From Alphaproteobacteria bacterium (GTDB taxonomy: Bacteria; Pseudomonadota; Alphaproteobacteria; Rickettsiales; UBA998), in NCBI GenBank assembly GCA_004292675.1, contig RDXO01000021.1, positions 1 through 64,000 of the forward strand: DNA of 64,000 nt, written 5' to 3'. The stretch's first letter is position 1. Each line of letters begins with the position of its first letter. Under the pieces are notes generated by a model that was not told the origin of the DNA, searched no databases, and worked only from the letters and a program-made list of their open reading frames with translations. Made by a program: the position numbers and the translations under genes. This document shows positions 54,445 through 62,492 of this stretch, piece by piece.

Positions 54445-54535
54445 GAAATTAAGGAACAGGGCAATCATGAAGATCAAACGCATGAATAAGCCTGAATCAT
54501 AGCAATATTGTTGACTATGATGTTTTTTCTACGTT

Positions 54536-54572
54536 GAAGCATATGCCCGTATGGGTGTATGCTTCTTCTTTT
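54536..54572 (+). terminator. rho-independent terminator
   Basis: GAAGCATATGCCC pairs with GGGTGTATGCTTC around GTAT (54536-54565) and is followed by TTCTTTT. It ends transcription from poly-G promoter A before the 54615 gene, or attenuates it. Confidence 0.8.
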
Positions 54573-54614
54573 AAGCTGGGGAACAAATTAATGGCGTAAT
54601 ATTAAGGTAAGCCT

Positions 54615-55454
54615 ATGGAACAAGAAAAGCAGGAACAAAACAACATAACGCAGTCTTCTGTTACGAGCAGTATAGCCAAGGAGCAGCCGTGGCAAGATCC
54701 ATGGGATATGCATCTAAGTATTTGGGAGAGCCTGCCAGATATAGATTTGAAAAAAGTCTATCGTGAATCATCTTTGGGGAAAGTGCTTGTGGCAGTAATG
54801 TCAGCAGGGGCAACGGCTGGATTATATTCACTTTATGAGAAAATACATCACGATGCTTATGGAATGTCGAATACCGTATCTCCTGCAGTTAGGTTGGGTG
54901 CAACTGCCGTTGCTATCGCTGGTTCTCTAGGGTTGTGTGAGCTAGTAGCAGGGAAAGAATCGTGTGAGGGACAAGAACAAAAAACTGTATGGCGGCGTGC
55001 GTGTGACTATGTTTATGCGGATACAGGTGTTGTCTACCCTTCTATTTATTATGATCGGTCATTATCTAGTGCAGATAGATCCATGTCGGGTGACATTGTC
55101 AAAGCGAATCAAAAGAAAATTAATCAAGAGTCCCTAAAAGGCGAGCATTTTAAGCAAGCATTGAGTGAACCGACTGGACAGGCATCTGCTGCAACAATGG
55201 CTCTTGGTGCAGCAACGGGTCTATACTCACTCTATGCACAATTTCAAAAAGATGCGTATGGCGCACCCTTTATGGCGCATCCCGCCGTAGCACTAGGTGG
55301 GCTTGCGGTTGGAATAGTCGGATTGGTAGGATTAGGTGTCAAGGTAACGGAAAAAGTACTCGACAAACTCGAACAACAACCACGCGAAACGCTGGATAGT
55401 TGGGCAAATAAAATCAATGCACAGCGTGAGCAAGAAAAAGAAATGGTGCGTTAG
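54615..55454 (+). CDS. duplicated glycine-rich two-helix membrane protein
   Basis: A 279-residue protein made of two similar units. Unit 1 (about 55-115) reads SLGKVLVAVMSAGATAGLYS then LYEKIHHDAYG, followed by a second helix RLGATAVAIAGSLGLCELVA. Unit 2 (about 185-250) reads ATMALGAATGLYSLYAQFQK then DAYG, with second helix ALGGLAVGIVGLVGLGVKV. The shared ATAGLYSLY-x-DAYG core and helix-loop-helix plan show internal duplication. The C-terminal tail DKLEQQPRETLDSWANKINA then QREQEKEMVR is nearly identical to that of the gene at 56282-56692. There is no signal peptide. Unknown function; it could be a secreted effector or membrane-active protein. Confidence 0.65.
   Translation: MEQEKQEQNNITQSSVTSSIAKEQPWQDPWDMHLSIWESLPDIDLKKVYRESSLGKVLVAVMSAGATAGLYSLYEKIHHDAYGMSNTVSPAVRLGATAVAIAGSLGLCELVAGKESCEGQEQKTVWRRACDYVYADTGVVYPSIYYDRSLSSADRSMSGDIVKANQKKINQESLKGEHFKQALSEPTGQASAATMALGAATGLYSLYAQFQKDAYGAPFMAHPAVALGGLAVGIVGLVGLGVKVTEKVLDKLEQQPRETLDSWANKINAQREQEKEMVR
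55351..55450 (+). repeat. 100-bp near-identical segment, copy 1 (encodes shared C-terminal tail)
   Basis: Matches 56586-56685 at 96 of 100 positions by direct comparison. It encodes the conserved tail of the two paralogues, while the rest of the genes is much more diverged. Confidence 0.9.
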
Positions 55455-55511
55455 AGTGCTTCAGTGATATAATTATCAATCAATCGGCAATCATACCATG
55501 ACAAAAGCACT
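55455..55511. repeat. TAGTGCT-ended palindromic element, copy 4
   Basis: AGTGCTT at the left, AAAAGCACT at the right, interior sharing ATCAATCGGCAATCATA with copy 3. Its right end AGCACTTGACA runs into the -35 box of poly-G promoter B, so the element appears to supply part of the promoter. Confidence 0.75.
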
Positions 55512-55541
55512 TGACATTTTCGGGAGGGGGGGTGATATTAT
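55511..55541 (+). promoter_or_regulatory. promoter with poly-G tract in the spacer (copy B)
   Basis: TTGACA (55511-55516) and TATTAT (55536-55541) flank a 19-base spacer with GGGA and seven G (55526-55532). It is the same length as copy A although the G-run length and neighbouring bases differ. It reads toward the gene at 55709 through a leader with a perfect hairpin. Confidence 0.65.
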
Positions 55542-55640
55542 ACAAGTGTTCCTTCGCTTTATGGGGTGTCTATGACAATAACGAAGATGATGCTAGTGAA
55601 GATAAACATTAACACTAGATAGTTTGCGTTCGATTGAGTA

Positions 55641-55677
55641 ACATAGATCTAAATCCTAAAAAGATTTAGATCTATGT
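55641..55677 (+). promoter_or_regulatory. perfect 15-bp hairpin in the leader of the 55709 gene
   Basis: ACATAGATCTAAATC at 55641-55655 pairs perfectly with 55663-55677 around CTAAAAA. It lies between poly-G promoter B and the start codon, after a possible 16-codon leader frame at 55572-55622. It may control mRNA stability or translation; no T-tract follows. Confidence 0.5.
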
Positions 55678-55708
55678 TCGCATTAAACTATGGAATGAGG
55701 CGCAATCT

Positions 55709-56179
55709 ATGGCAGATCAAAATATCATACAGCGGGTTACACACTTTATAGAAGATCGGATTGAACATTATCAGCCTGATCCTACCGCACCTAATTCTAT
55801 CGTAGCAGAAGAAGAATTTAAGGCGAGTCTCCCTATTGAAATAGTCACCAATATGCTATCACCAGATGTTTTAACGGACACAGTGCGGAGTAATCAGGGC
55901 GTAGCATCGCTTACTTTGGCAGGGGCGGCAGGTGTGATTGCAGGAATCGCATCAGAGAGAACCCCTAATTTGGCAACACAATGTGTGACGGGTGGCGTAC
56001 TGGTCGCAGCAGCAGCGGGCTTGACGAATTTTGTTGCGCAAAATTTAGACACCACGATGACGCATTTAGAGCAAACCTATATGACTCCGAACACGTCACA
56101 GATTACTCAGCCTTCCTTAAACGGAACTATTGCAAAAGAACATACTCAAGAAAAATTTGATAGCCATATACGATTCTAA
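55709..56179 (+). CDS. glycine/alanine-rich two-helix membrane protein, behind poly-G promoter B
   Basis: A 156-residue protein. A polar N-terminus (IIQRVTHFIEDRIEHYQPD) is followed by two hydrophobic Gly/Ala-rich helices (VASLTLAGAAGVIAGIA; VTGGVLVAAAAGLTNFVA) around a short loop, then a polar C-terminal tail (EHTQEKFDSHIRF). It has the same plan as its neighbours but little direct identity. ATGAGGCGC upstream is a fair ribosome site. No family recognised. Confidence 0.62.
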   Translation: MADQNIIQRVTHFIEDRIEHYQPDPTAPNSIVAEEEFKASLPIEIVTNMLSPDVLTDTVRSNQGVASLTLAGAAGVIAGIASERTPNLATQCVTGGVLVAAAAGLTNFVAQNLDTTMTHLEQTYMTPNTSQITQPSLNGTIAKEHTQEKFDSHIRF

Positions 56180-56195
56180 AGTGTAGACCGTGAGA

Positions 56196-56233
56196 CATAA
56201 AGCATACCCCCTTCATTGGGAGTATGCTTTATG
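56196..56233. terminator. hairpin after the 55709 gene
   Basis: CATAAAGCATAC pairs with GTATGCTTTATG around a C-run/G-run inner part (56196-56233). It is similar in sequence to the terminator at 54536 (AAGCATA...TATGCTT) and is probably a terminator between the 55709 and 56282 genes, though no T-run follows. Confidence 0.6.
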
Positions 56234-56281
56234 CGAAAGCTAAGGAACATGGAACTATCGACCGAAAAATAGGATGTGCCT

Positions 56282-56692
56282 ATGGATGAGAATAAGAAAA
56301 CTTTTTTTGATCGTCATAATAAGGCGATGCAAAATCCAAGTACAGCATTTGCGTTAGCTTTTGCCCCTCTGTCTGTTGATAATTGGAAGCAAACCTTGCA
56401 TGAACCGTTAGGAAAAGGATCGTTAGGAGTGATGGCTCTTGGGATGACAACGGGTTTATATTCACTCTATGCAAAGGATTATCCAACAGCATTTGCTGCA
56501 ACGCATATAGCACATCCCGCCGTTGCATGGGGAGGGCTTGCCATTGGTATCGCTGGGCTTTGTGGACTCACTTTGATCATGCAAGAAAAAGCACTCGATA
56601 AACTCGAACAACAACCACGTGAAACGCTGGATAGTTGGGCAAATAAAATCAATGCACAGCGTGCGCAAGAAAAAGAAATGGTGCGAGGATAG
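56282..56692 (+). CDS. glycine-rich two-helix membrane protein, paralogue of the 54615 gene
   Basis: A 136-residue single-unit version of the 54615 protein. SLGVMALGMTTGLYSLYAKD forms helix 1, AWGGLAIGIAGLCGLTLIM helix 2, and the tail is DKLEQQPRETLDSWANKINA then QRAQEKEMVRG. ATG at 56282 follows AGGATGTGCCT; a GTG at 56276 is in frame but less well placed. The tail is conserved at 96% DNA identity with 55351-55450, far above the rest, pointing to gene conversion or selection on the tail (for example as a targeting or secretion signal). Confidence 0.65.
   Translation: MDENKKTFFDRHNKAMQNPSTAFALAFAPLSVDNWKQTLHEPLGKGSLGVMALGMTTGLYSLYAKDYPTAFAATHIAHPAVAWGGLAIGIAGLCGLTLIMQEKALDKLEQQPRETLDSWANKINAQRAQEKEMVRG
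56586..56685 (+). repeat. 100-bp near-identical segment, copy 2
   Basis: Partner of 55351-55450; four single-base differences, at least two of them silent. Confidence 0.9.
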
Positions 56693-56695
56693 GAA

Positions 56696-56720
56696 GCATC
56701 CCCACGTGCGCGGGGAATAC
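56696..56720. repeat. solitary sequence resembling a type I-E CRISPR repeat
   Basis: The reverse complement begins GTATTCCCCGCGCACGTGGG and ends GATGC, close to the 5' 24 bases of common I-E repeats. Only one copy is present, with no spacer array and no cas gene. It forms a hairpin directly after the 56282 gene and may simply be a terminator stem. Confidence 0.35.
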
Positions 56721-56943
56721 ATGTAGTGATGTTTATTTATACAAAACAATAAATTATGTTTTTCCTTGCCCAAAACTCAGATTGTTCTTACGTTCACTCC
56801 TCATAATGCATTGTGCTATAGACAACACACGCTATTTATTTTATACAAAATCTGTATGAATTTGGAGCAAATTTATATATCTTTGATGCAAACAAACGGC
56901 TATATGTTCTTTAATCGCAACCAAGGTTAAAAACATATAATTT

Positions 56944-57042
56944 ATGTCACTTTTATTATATATTGGATTGGCTTTCGGGTTTTTTATACTCACATGGGCA
57001 TTGGTGAATTTTTTTGAAACACTGCGGAGGAACGGATCATGA
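56944..57042 (+). CDS. 32-residue membrane peptide upstream of kdpF
   Basis: ATG at 56944 opens MSLLLYIGLAFGFFILTWAL and ends VNFFETLRRNGS, a single helix with a basic end. Its stop overlaps the kdpF start (ATGA), implying translational coupling. The 250 bases upstream (56693-56943) hold no other gene. An imperfect inverted repeat ATACA-AAATC-TGTAT at 56843-56857 is a possible KdpE-type site. It could be an extra small subunit of the Kdp complex; it is not KdpF itself. Confidence 0.55.
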   Translation: MSLLLYIGLAFGFFILTWALVNFFETLRRNGS

Positions 57043-57131
57043 CTCTGCTTTACCTTGCTGCTAGTGGCATCACCCTCGCATTACTTATCTATCTCATCAT
57101 CGCGTTGCTGAAGCCAGAAATGTTCCCTTGA
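57039..57131 (+). CDS. kdpF: KdpF, small subunit of the potassium ATPase
   Basis: A 30-residue peptide, MTLLYLAASGITLALLIYLI then IALLKPEMFP. The single helix ending in LxKPExF matches the KdpF pattern (short helix followed by an E-x-F end). It stabilises the KdpABC complex. It overlaps the preceding small gene by four bases. Confidence 0.8.
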   Translation: MTLLYLAASGITLALLIYLIIALLKPEMFP

Positions 57132-57147
57132 ACTGCACGGATTCATT

Positions 57148-58005
57148 ATGCAAAAACATCTCCTTTTCTTTCTCATAGCTTCCTCCCTATGCGTGGCTGC
57201 ATCGTCTGCGATGGCAGGGGCGGATCATAGTTTGTTTAACCCTACGCCAGATGATGAGTTGCGCCCTATGGCAACGGAGCGTCCGAGCAAAACGGATAGC
57301 CCCTATTCATTAGATGCGGGGCGTTTTCAGATTGAAAGCAATCTTTATGGCTATGTCCAAAATGATGATTGCGCGCACGGCACATGCGCCAAGAGCCGTC
57401 AGCATTTTATCGGCGGTAGCACAAACCTTCGCATAGGACTCACAGATCGTATGGATATTCAATTCATCGGTGATCTATACCGCGACAACAGAATCGATGA
57501 TCGCACCAACAACACACGCACACAGCTTCAAGGCTATGGCGATACGCTGGTACGCCTCAAGGTGAATGCCTTCGGCAATCATCCCGCTGATCAATATTCT
57601 CTCGGTGTTTTGCCTTATATCAAATTGCCTACCAATCAGGATAATCTCGGTAATGATGAATTAGAAGGCGGGATAGGGCTTCCCTTCAACATTAATTTTG
57701 ATGGTGGTTGGAATCTTGGTGGTATGACACAGCTTAATGTAGTGACGGATGGTGGATCGGGTTATGATCCAGCGTATGTCAACTCGCTGATCGTTGGCAA
57801 GGCTCTCACCTCTAAACTTAGTGCCTACACCGAATTCTATACCTATAGAGCGGATCAGTCAGGGGCGCAGTGGCTGAATACGCTTGATTTCGGGACGGTC
57901 TATGCGGTAACAGATAATTTCCGTATTGATGCCAATGTGCATCTCGGTGTGACGGATGCAGCGGATGATGTGAACTTTTTTGTAGGAACTGCCTACCGAT
58001 TTTAG
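57148..58005 (+). CDS. outer-membrane beta-barrel protein within the kdp operon
   Basis: A 285-residue protein with a signal peptide (HLLFFLIASSLCVAASSAMA). About twelve alternating beta strands follow and the protein ends in the outer-membrane signature NFFVGTAYRF. ATERPSKTDSPYSLDAGRFQ near the start is typical of the MetA-pathway/phenol-degradation type transporter family (PF13557-like). It lies between kdpF and kdpA, 16 and 18 bases from each, so it is expressed with the potassium pump. It may form a pore for ion access; this is inference. Confidence 0.75.
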   Translation: MQKHLLFFLIASSLCVAASSAMAGADHSLFNPTPDDELRPMATERPSKTDSPYSLDAGRFQIESNLYGYVQNDDCAHGTCAKSRQHFIGGSTNLRIGLTDRMDIQFIGDLYRDNRIDDRTNNTRTQLQGYGDTLVRLKVNAFGNHPADQYSLGVLPYIKLPTNQDNLGNDELEGGIGLPFNINFDGGWNLGGMTQLNVVTDGGSGYDPAYVNSLIVGKALTSKLSAYTEFYTYRADQSGAQWLNTLDFGTVYAVTDNFRIDANVHLGVTDAADDVNFFVGTAYRF

Positions 58006-58023
58006 TGTGAGGGATAAAGAATT

Positions 58024-59769
58024 ATGGCTGAATGGTTGACTATATCAGGCAATGGCTGGTTGCAGCTTGTGCTTTATTTTGCGGTGCTTTTTGTGCTAGT
58101 AAAGCCACTTGGCAGTTATATGGCACGGGTTTATATGGGGGATCGCACCTTCTTATCATTATTATTTGCGCCACTTGAGAAGATTTTTTACCGTGCTAGC
58201 GGGATCAATCCTGAAAAGGATATGGGTTGGCAAGAATATGCCCGTTCGGTACTCGTGTTTAGTTTAGGCGGATTTCTTTTGCTCTTTGCTATGTTGCTTG
58301 TGCAAGGTATGTTGCCACTCAACCCGCAAGGGCTTTCTGGCCTCACGCCTGATTTAGCATTCAACACAGCGGTGAGCTTCATTACCAATACTAACTGGCA
58401 GTCCTATGGTGGCGAAACTACCATGAGCTATTTTAGCCAAATGGTGGGGCTAACGGTACAAAATTTCATTTCCGCTGCGTGCGGTATGGCGGTTTTGGTG
58501 GCATTGATTCGTGGGCTTTCACGCAAAAATACGCACGGCATCGGCAATTTTTGGGTCGATATGCTCCGCACTAATCTCTATATTTTATTGCCACTCTCAT
58601 TAGTCTGGACGGTGCTTCTTTCCTCTGAGGGAGTCGTGCAGAGCTTCAGCCCTTATCTGGAAGTGCCGTTACTAGAACAAACAACACAGAACACAACACA
58701 AACTATTGCAGTTGGTCCTGTGGCATCGCAGGTGGCGATTAAACAATTAGGCACAAATGGTGGTGGGTTCTTTAACGTAAACTCAGCACATCCATTGGAA
58801 AACCCAACGCCCTTTTCCAATTTCCTGCAAATGATTGCTATCCTCATGATTCCCGTGGCACTATGCTACACATTTGGCGTGATGGTAGGCGATACACGTC
58901 AAGGTTGGGCTGTGCTTGCAGCAATGACGGTGATTTTCGTACCACTGCTGCTCTTTGGTATTGCGCAGGAGCAAAACGGCAATCCCAAATTTGAGGCACT
59001 CGGCATTGATCAATCTGCTACGGATAGTCAGGCTGGTGGCAATATGGAAGGCAAGGAAACGCGCTTCGGTATTGTGAATTCTGTATTATGGGCTTCAACT
59101 ACCACGGCTGCTTCCAACGGGTCGGTGAACTCCATGCACGGCTCTTATACCCCCATGGGCGGATTTGTGCCACTAATCTTCATGCAGTTTGGTGAAGTGA
59201 TTTATGGTGGTGTAGGTTCTGGTCTGTATGGAATGCTCGTATTTGTTATGCTCTGTGTATTTATTGCGGGGCTGATGGTTGGACGCACCCCCGAATATCT
59301 CGGCAAGAAGATTCAGGCATTTGAAATAAAAATGGCTGGAATTACCATCCTCGTTCCGTGCGCTGCTGTGCTGATTGGAACGTCGATTGCCGTGATGACT
59401 GAGGCGGGGCGTGCAGGCATCCTCAACCCCGGTGCGCAAGGTTTTTCAGAAGTGCTGTATGCCCTAACCTCTGTAAGCAACAATAATGGCAGTGCGTTTG
59501 CTGGTCTTACCGCGAATACGCCTTTTTACAACACATTATTGGGTGTCTGCATGTTGTTTGGGCGGTTCTGGGTGATGATTCCTGTGTTGGCGATTGCGGG
59601 ATCATTGGCTGCTAAAAACACCGCACCGCCATCGGCAGGAACGCTTCCTACTCATACGACACTCTTTGTAGGTGTGCTGGCTGCTATTGTGGTGCTGGTA
59701 GGTGTACTAACCTTTGTGCCTGCCTTGGCACTAGGTCCTATAGCGGAACATTTCAATCTTAGCCGTTAA
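58024..59769 (+). CDS. kdpA: potassium-transporting ATPase channel subunit KdpA
   Basis: A 581-residue channel-like subunit with four repeated P-loop motifs forming the K+ filter: FITNTNWQSYGGETTMSYF, KQLGTNGGGFFNVNSAHPLE, STTTAASNGSVNSMHGSYTP and ALTSVSNNNGSAFAGLTANT. About ten membrane helices are predicted. It binds and delivers K+ to KdpB. The length is close to that of E. coli KdpA (557). Confidence 0.97.
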   Translation: MAEWLTISGNGWLQLVLYFAVLFVLVKPLGSYMARVYMGDRTFLSLLFAPLEKIFYRASGINPEKDMGWQEYARSVLVFSLGGFLLLFAMLLVQGMLPLNPQGLSGLTPDLAFNTAVSFITNTNWQSYGGETTMSYFSQMVGLTVQNFISAACGMAVLVALIRGLSRKNTHGIGNFWVDMLRTNLYILLPLSLVWTVLLSSEGVVQSFSPYLEVPLLEQTTQNTTQTIAVGPVASQVAIKQLGTNGGGFFNVNSAHPLENPTPFSNFLQMIAILMIPVALCYTFGVMVGDTRQGWAVLAAMTVIFVPLLLFGIAQEQNGNPKFEALGIDQSATDSQAGGNMEGKETRFGIVNSVLWASTTTAASNGSVNSMHGSYTPMGGFVPLIFMQFGEVIYGGVGSGLYGMLVFVMLCVFIAGLMVGRTPEYLGKKIQAFEIKMAGITILVPCAAVLIGTSIAVMTEAGRAGILNPGAQGFSEVLYALTSVSNNNGSAFAGLTANTPFYNTLLGVCMLFGRFWVMIPVLAIAGSLAAKNTAPPSAGTLPTHTTLFVGVLAAIVVLVGVLTFVPALALGPIAEHFNLSR

Positions 59770-59798
59770 GCGACATCTAATATTTCAAGGATACGACT

Positions 59799-61886
59799 AT
59801 GTCAAAGACACACATAGACAATAAATTGCTCACAAGCGCGAATATCACGCAAGCAATTACACAATCCTTTGTACGCTTGCGGTTTAGCTATCAGGCGCGC
59901 AACCCTGTCATGTTTTTGGTGTTTATCGGCTCGATCATCACGACGCTGATTTTTGGCTGGCAGATGGTTCATCCAAGCGGTGAGCCACTCTGGTTCATTG
60001 GTCATAGTGCATTCTGGCTTTGGTTTACGGTGCTGTTTGCCAATTTTGCAGAAGCGATTGCTGAGGGAAAAGGCAAGGCACAAGCAGATAGTCTTAAAAA
60101 AGTGCGCCGTGATGTGAGTGCGAAGAAACTTTTACACCCTAAAGATCGTGCGCATTTTGATGTTATTACGGCGAACATGCTGCGAAAAAATGACTATATC
60201 TTGGTCGAAGCGAATGATTTTGTACCCGCTGATGGGCAGGTAATCGAGGGGATTGCCTCGATTGATGAAAGCGCGGTGACGGGAGAATCTGCACCTGTCA
60301 TTCGTGAATCAGGTGGGGATCGTGATGCGGTAACGGGTGGTACGCGTGTGCTTTCAGATTGGATTGTGGTGCGTGTCACCTCTGATCCGGGTGAATCCTT
60401 CCTTGATCGTATGATCGGGCTGGTGGAATCTGCTAAACGTCAAAAGACACCTAACGAAATCGCGCTCTCAATTTTGCTAGCAACGATGACGATTATCTTT
60501 TTGTTGGTATGCGCCACGCTTTTACCTTTTTCGGCGTTCAGTGTGGAGCGGGCAGGATCGGGCAGTGTTATCACGATTACCGTATTAATCGCGCTCTTAG
60601 TCTGTCTGATTCCCACCACGATCGGGGGCTTACTTTCAGCGATTGGCATTTCGGGTATGCAACGGCTTATTCAAGCCAATGTGATTGCTACTTCTGGTCG
60701 TGCGGTTGAAGCAGCGGGTGATGTGAATGTGTTATTGCTTGATAAAACGGGTACGATCACGTTTGGCAACCGTCAGGCGGTGGAATTTTTTCCCGCACCG
60801 AACATTTCCGTGCAGCAACTGGCAGAGGCTGCTGAACTTTCCTCTTTGAGCGATGATACCCCTGAAGGGCGTAGCATTGTAGCACTTGCACGCAGCAAAT
60901 ATCACATTGTCGAAAAGGATGTGAACGATCTCAATGCCACATTCATTCCGTTTAGTGCTGAGAAGCGCGTCAGTGGCGTTGTCATCACCGCTGCAAACGG
61001 AGCAGAACGCCACATCATGAAAGGGGCGGGAGATGCCATTTCTTCCTATATTGCCCTCAAAAAAAGTACAGTTCCAGAGGAGATCAACCATCAGATTGAT
61101 GAGATTGCCCGCCATGGTGGCACACCGCTCACCGTGTGCGAGGAAGATCGAGTATTGGGTGTGATTTATCTGAAAGATATTGTCAAGCCTGACATCAAGC
61201 AACGTTTAACAGATCTTCGCAAAATGGGGATCAAAAGCGTGATGATTACGGGTGATAACCCACTCACCGCCGCAGCAATAGCAAATGAAGCAGGCGTGGA
61301 TGATTTTATCCCGCAGGCGACACCTGAAATGAAACTCACCTATATTCGCAAGATGCAAGAAGGTGGAGAGTTAGTCGCAATGGTAGGCGATGGCACGAAC
61401 GATGCGCCCGCTCTTGCGCAATCGGATGTAGCCGTTGCCATGAATTCTGGCACGCAGGCAGCCAAGGAAGCTGGAAATATGGTGGATTTAGATTCCGACC
61501 CCACCAAACTGATTGAGATTGTCGAAATTGGCAAGCAACTACTCATGACGCGTGGCGCACTCACTACGTTCAGTATATCCAATGATTTAGCGAAATATTT
61601 TGCCATTATTCCCGCAGCATTCGCCACCACCTATCCCGCCCTTTCTGCCTTAAACGTGATGGGGCTTACCAGCCCACAAAGTGCGATTCTGGCTGCTGTG
61701 ATATTCAATGCATTCATTATCATCGCACTTATTCCGCTCGCACTACGCGGAGTAAAATATCGCCCTGAAAGTGCAGCAACCATGCTCCGCCGTAATATTT
61801 GCGTATATGGCATTGGCGGTATCATCACACCATTTATAGGAATTAAACTAATCGATATGGTGCTTACCCTTGTTGGTCTTGCATAA
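59799..61886 (+). CDS. kdpB: potassium-transporting P-type ATPase subunit KdpB
   Basis: A 695-residue P-type ATPase (type IA). The phosphorylated Asp is in [14 protein letters not shown] (about residues 310-320). The actuator motif is [15 protein letters not shown], the nucleotide domain has [13 protein letters not shown] and KGAGDAI, and the hinge is [20 protein letters not shown]. About seven membrane helices are predicted. It hydrolyses ATP to drive K+ uptake through KdpA. Confidence 0.97.
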   Translation: MSKTHIDNKLLTSANITQAITQSFVRLRFSYQARNPVMFLVFIGSIITTLIFGWQMVHPSGEPLWFIGHSAFWLWFTVLFANFAEAIAEGKGKAQADSLKKVRRDVSAKKLLHPKDRAHFDVITANMLRKNDYILVEANDFVPADGQVIEGIASIDESAVTGESAPVIRESGGDRDAVTGGTRVLSDWIVVRVTSDPGESFLDRMIGLVESAKRQKTPNEIALSILLATMTIIFLLVCATLLPFSAFSVERAGSGSVITITVLIALLVCLIPTTIGGLLSAIGISGMQRLIQANVIATSGRAVEAAGDVNVLLLDKTGTITFGNRQAVEFFPAPNISVQQLAEAAELSSLSDDTPEGRSIVALARSKYHIVEKDVNDLNATFIPFSAEKRVSGVVITAANGAERHIMKGAGDAISSYIALKKSTVPEEINHQIDEIARHGGTPLTVCEEDRVLGVIYLKDIVKPDIKQRLTDLRKMGIKSVMITGDNPLTAAAIANEAGVDDFIPQATPEMKLTYIRKMQEGGELVAMVGDGTNDAPALAQSDVAVAMNSGTQAAKEAGNMVDLDSDPTKLIEIVEIGKQLLMTRGALTTFSISNDLAKYFAIIPAAFATTYPALSALNVMGLTSPQSAILAAVIFNAFIIIALIPLALRGVKYRPESAATMLRRNICVYGIGGIITPFIGIKLIDMVLTLVGLA

Positions 61887-61898
61887 GGAATTACGAAC

Positions 61899-62477
61899 AT
61901 GACTACTATCACATCCGCTATTCGCCCCACACTCACTATGTTGTTGCTGTTAAGTGCGCTCTTTGGCTTGGCTTATCCGATGATTTCAACATTACTCGTG
62001 CAAGCCATGTTTACCGATCGCGTTGAAGCTAGCCTGATGAAAGGCACAAACAATGAAGTGCTTGGTTCATCATTGATTGGTCAACCATTTAGCGATCCGC
62101 GATATTTTTGGGGTAGACTTTCTGCTGCACAATATAACGCTGCCGCATCGACAGGATCAAACCTCGGTTCAGCGAACCCTGCGTTATTAGAGAACGTAAA
62201 GGCACGCATAGCAGCACTCAAAAATGCTGATCCTGAGAACACTCAACCCATTCCCGTGGATTTAGTCACCGCTTCTGCTTCTGGTCTTGATCCTGAAATC
62301 AGCGTTGCGGCGGCGCACTATCAGCTATCACGGGTGGCGAAGGCTCGTGGAGTGGATGAACATCGCGTTCGTGAGGCAATAGAACGTTGTACTTCTCACA
62401 GACAATTTGGTATATTAGGAGAACCACGCGTGAATGTGCTGATGGTGAATCTGTTGCTCGATGGCAAAATTGAATAA
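61899..62477 (+). CDS. kdpC: potassium-transporting ATPase subunit KdpC
   Basis: A 192-residue subunit with one N-terminal membrane helix (LTMLLLLSALFGLAYPMIST) and a periplasmic domain: LGSSLIGQPFSDPRYFWGRL, SNLGSANPALLENVKARI, and ASGLDPEISVAAAHYQLSRV. These are conserved in KdpC, which stabilises the complex and raises nucleotide affinity. It starts 12 bases after kdpB. Confidence 0.96.
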   Translation: MTTITSAIRPTLTMLLLLSALFGLAYPMISTLLVQAMFTDRVEASLMKGTNNEVLGSSLIGQPFSDPRYFWGRLSAAQYNAAASTGSNLGSANPALLENVKARIAALKNADPENTQPIPVDLVTASASGLDPEISVAAAHYQLSRVAKARGVDEHRVREAIERCTSHRQFGILGEPRVNVLMVNLLLDGKIE

Positions 62478-62492
62478 ACAGGAAGCGATAAT

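Noticed and set aside
54467-54502. 11-codon frame after the 53953 gene
   Set aside because: Has an AGGAA site but is too short to support as a gene; probably chance ahead of the terminator.
56696-56720. CRISPR array
   Set aside because: Only one repeat-like unit, no regularly spaced copies and no cas genes; listed only as a lone repeat-like sequence.
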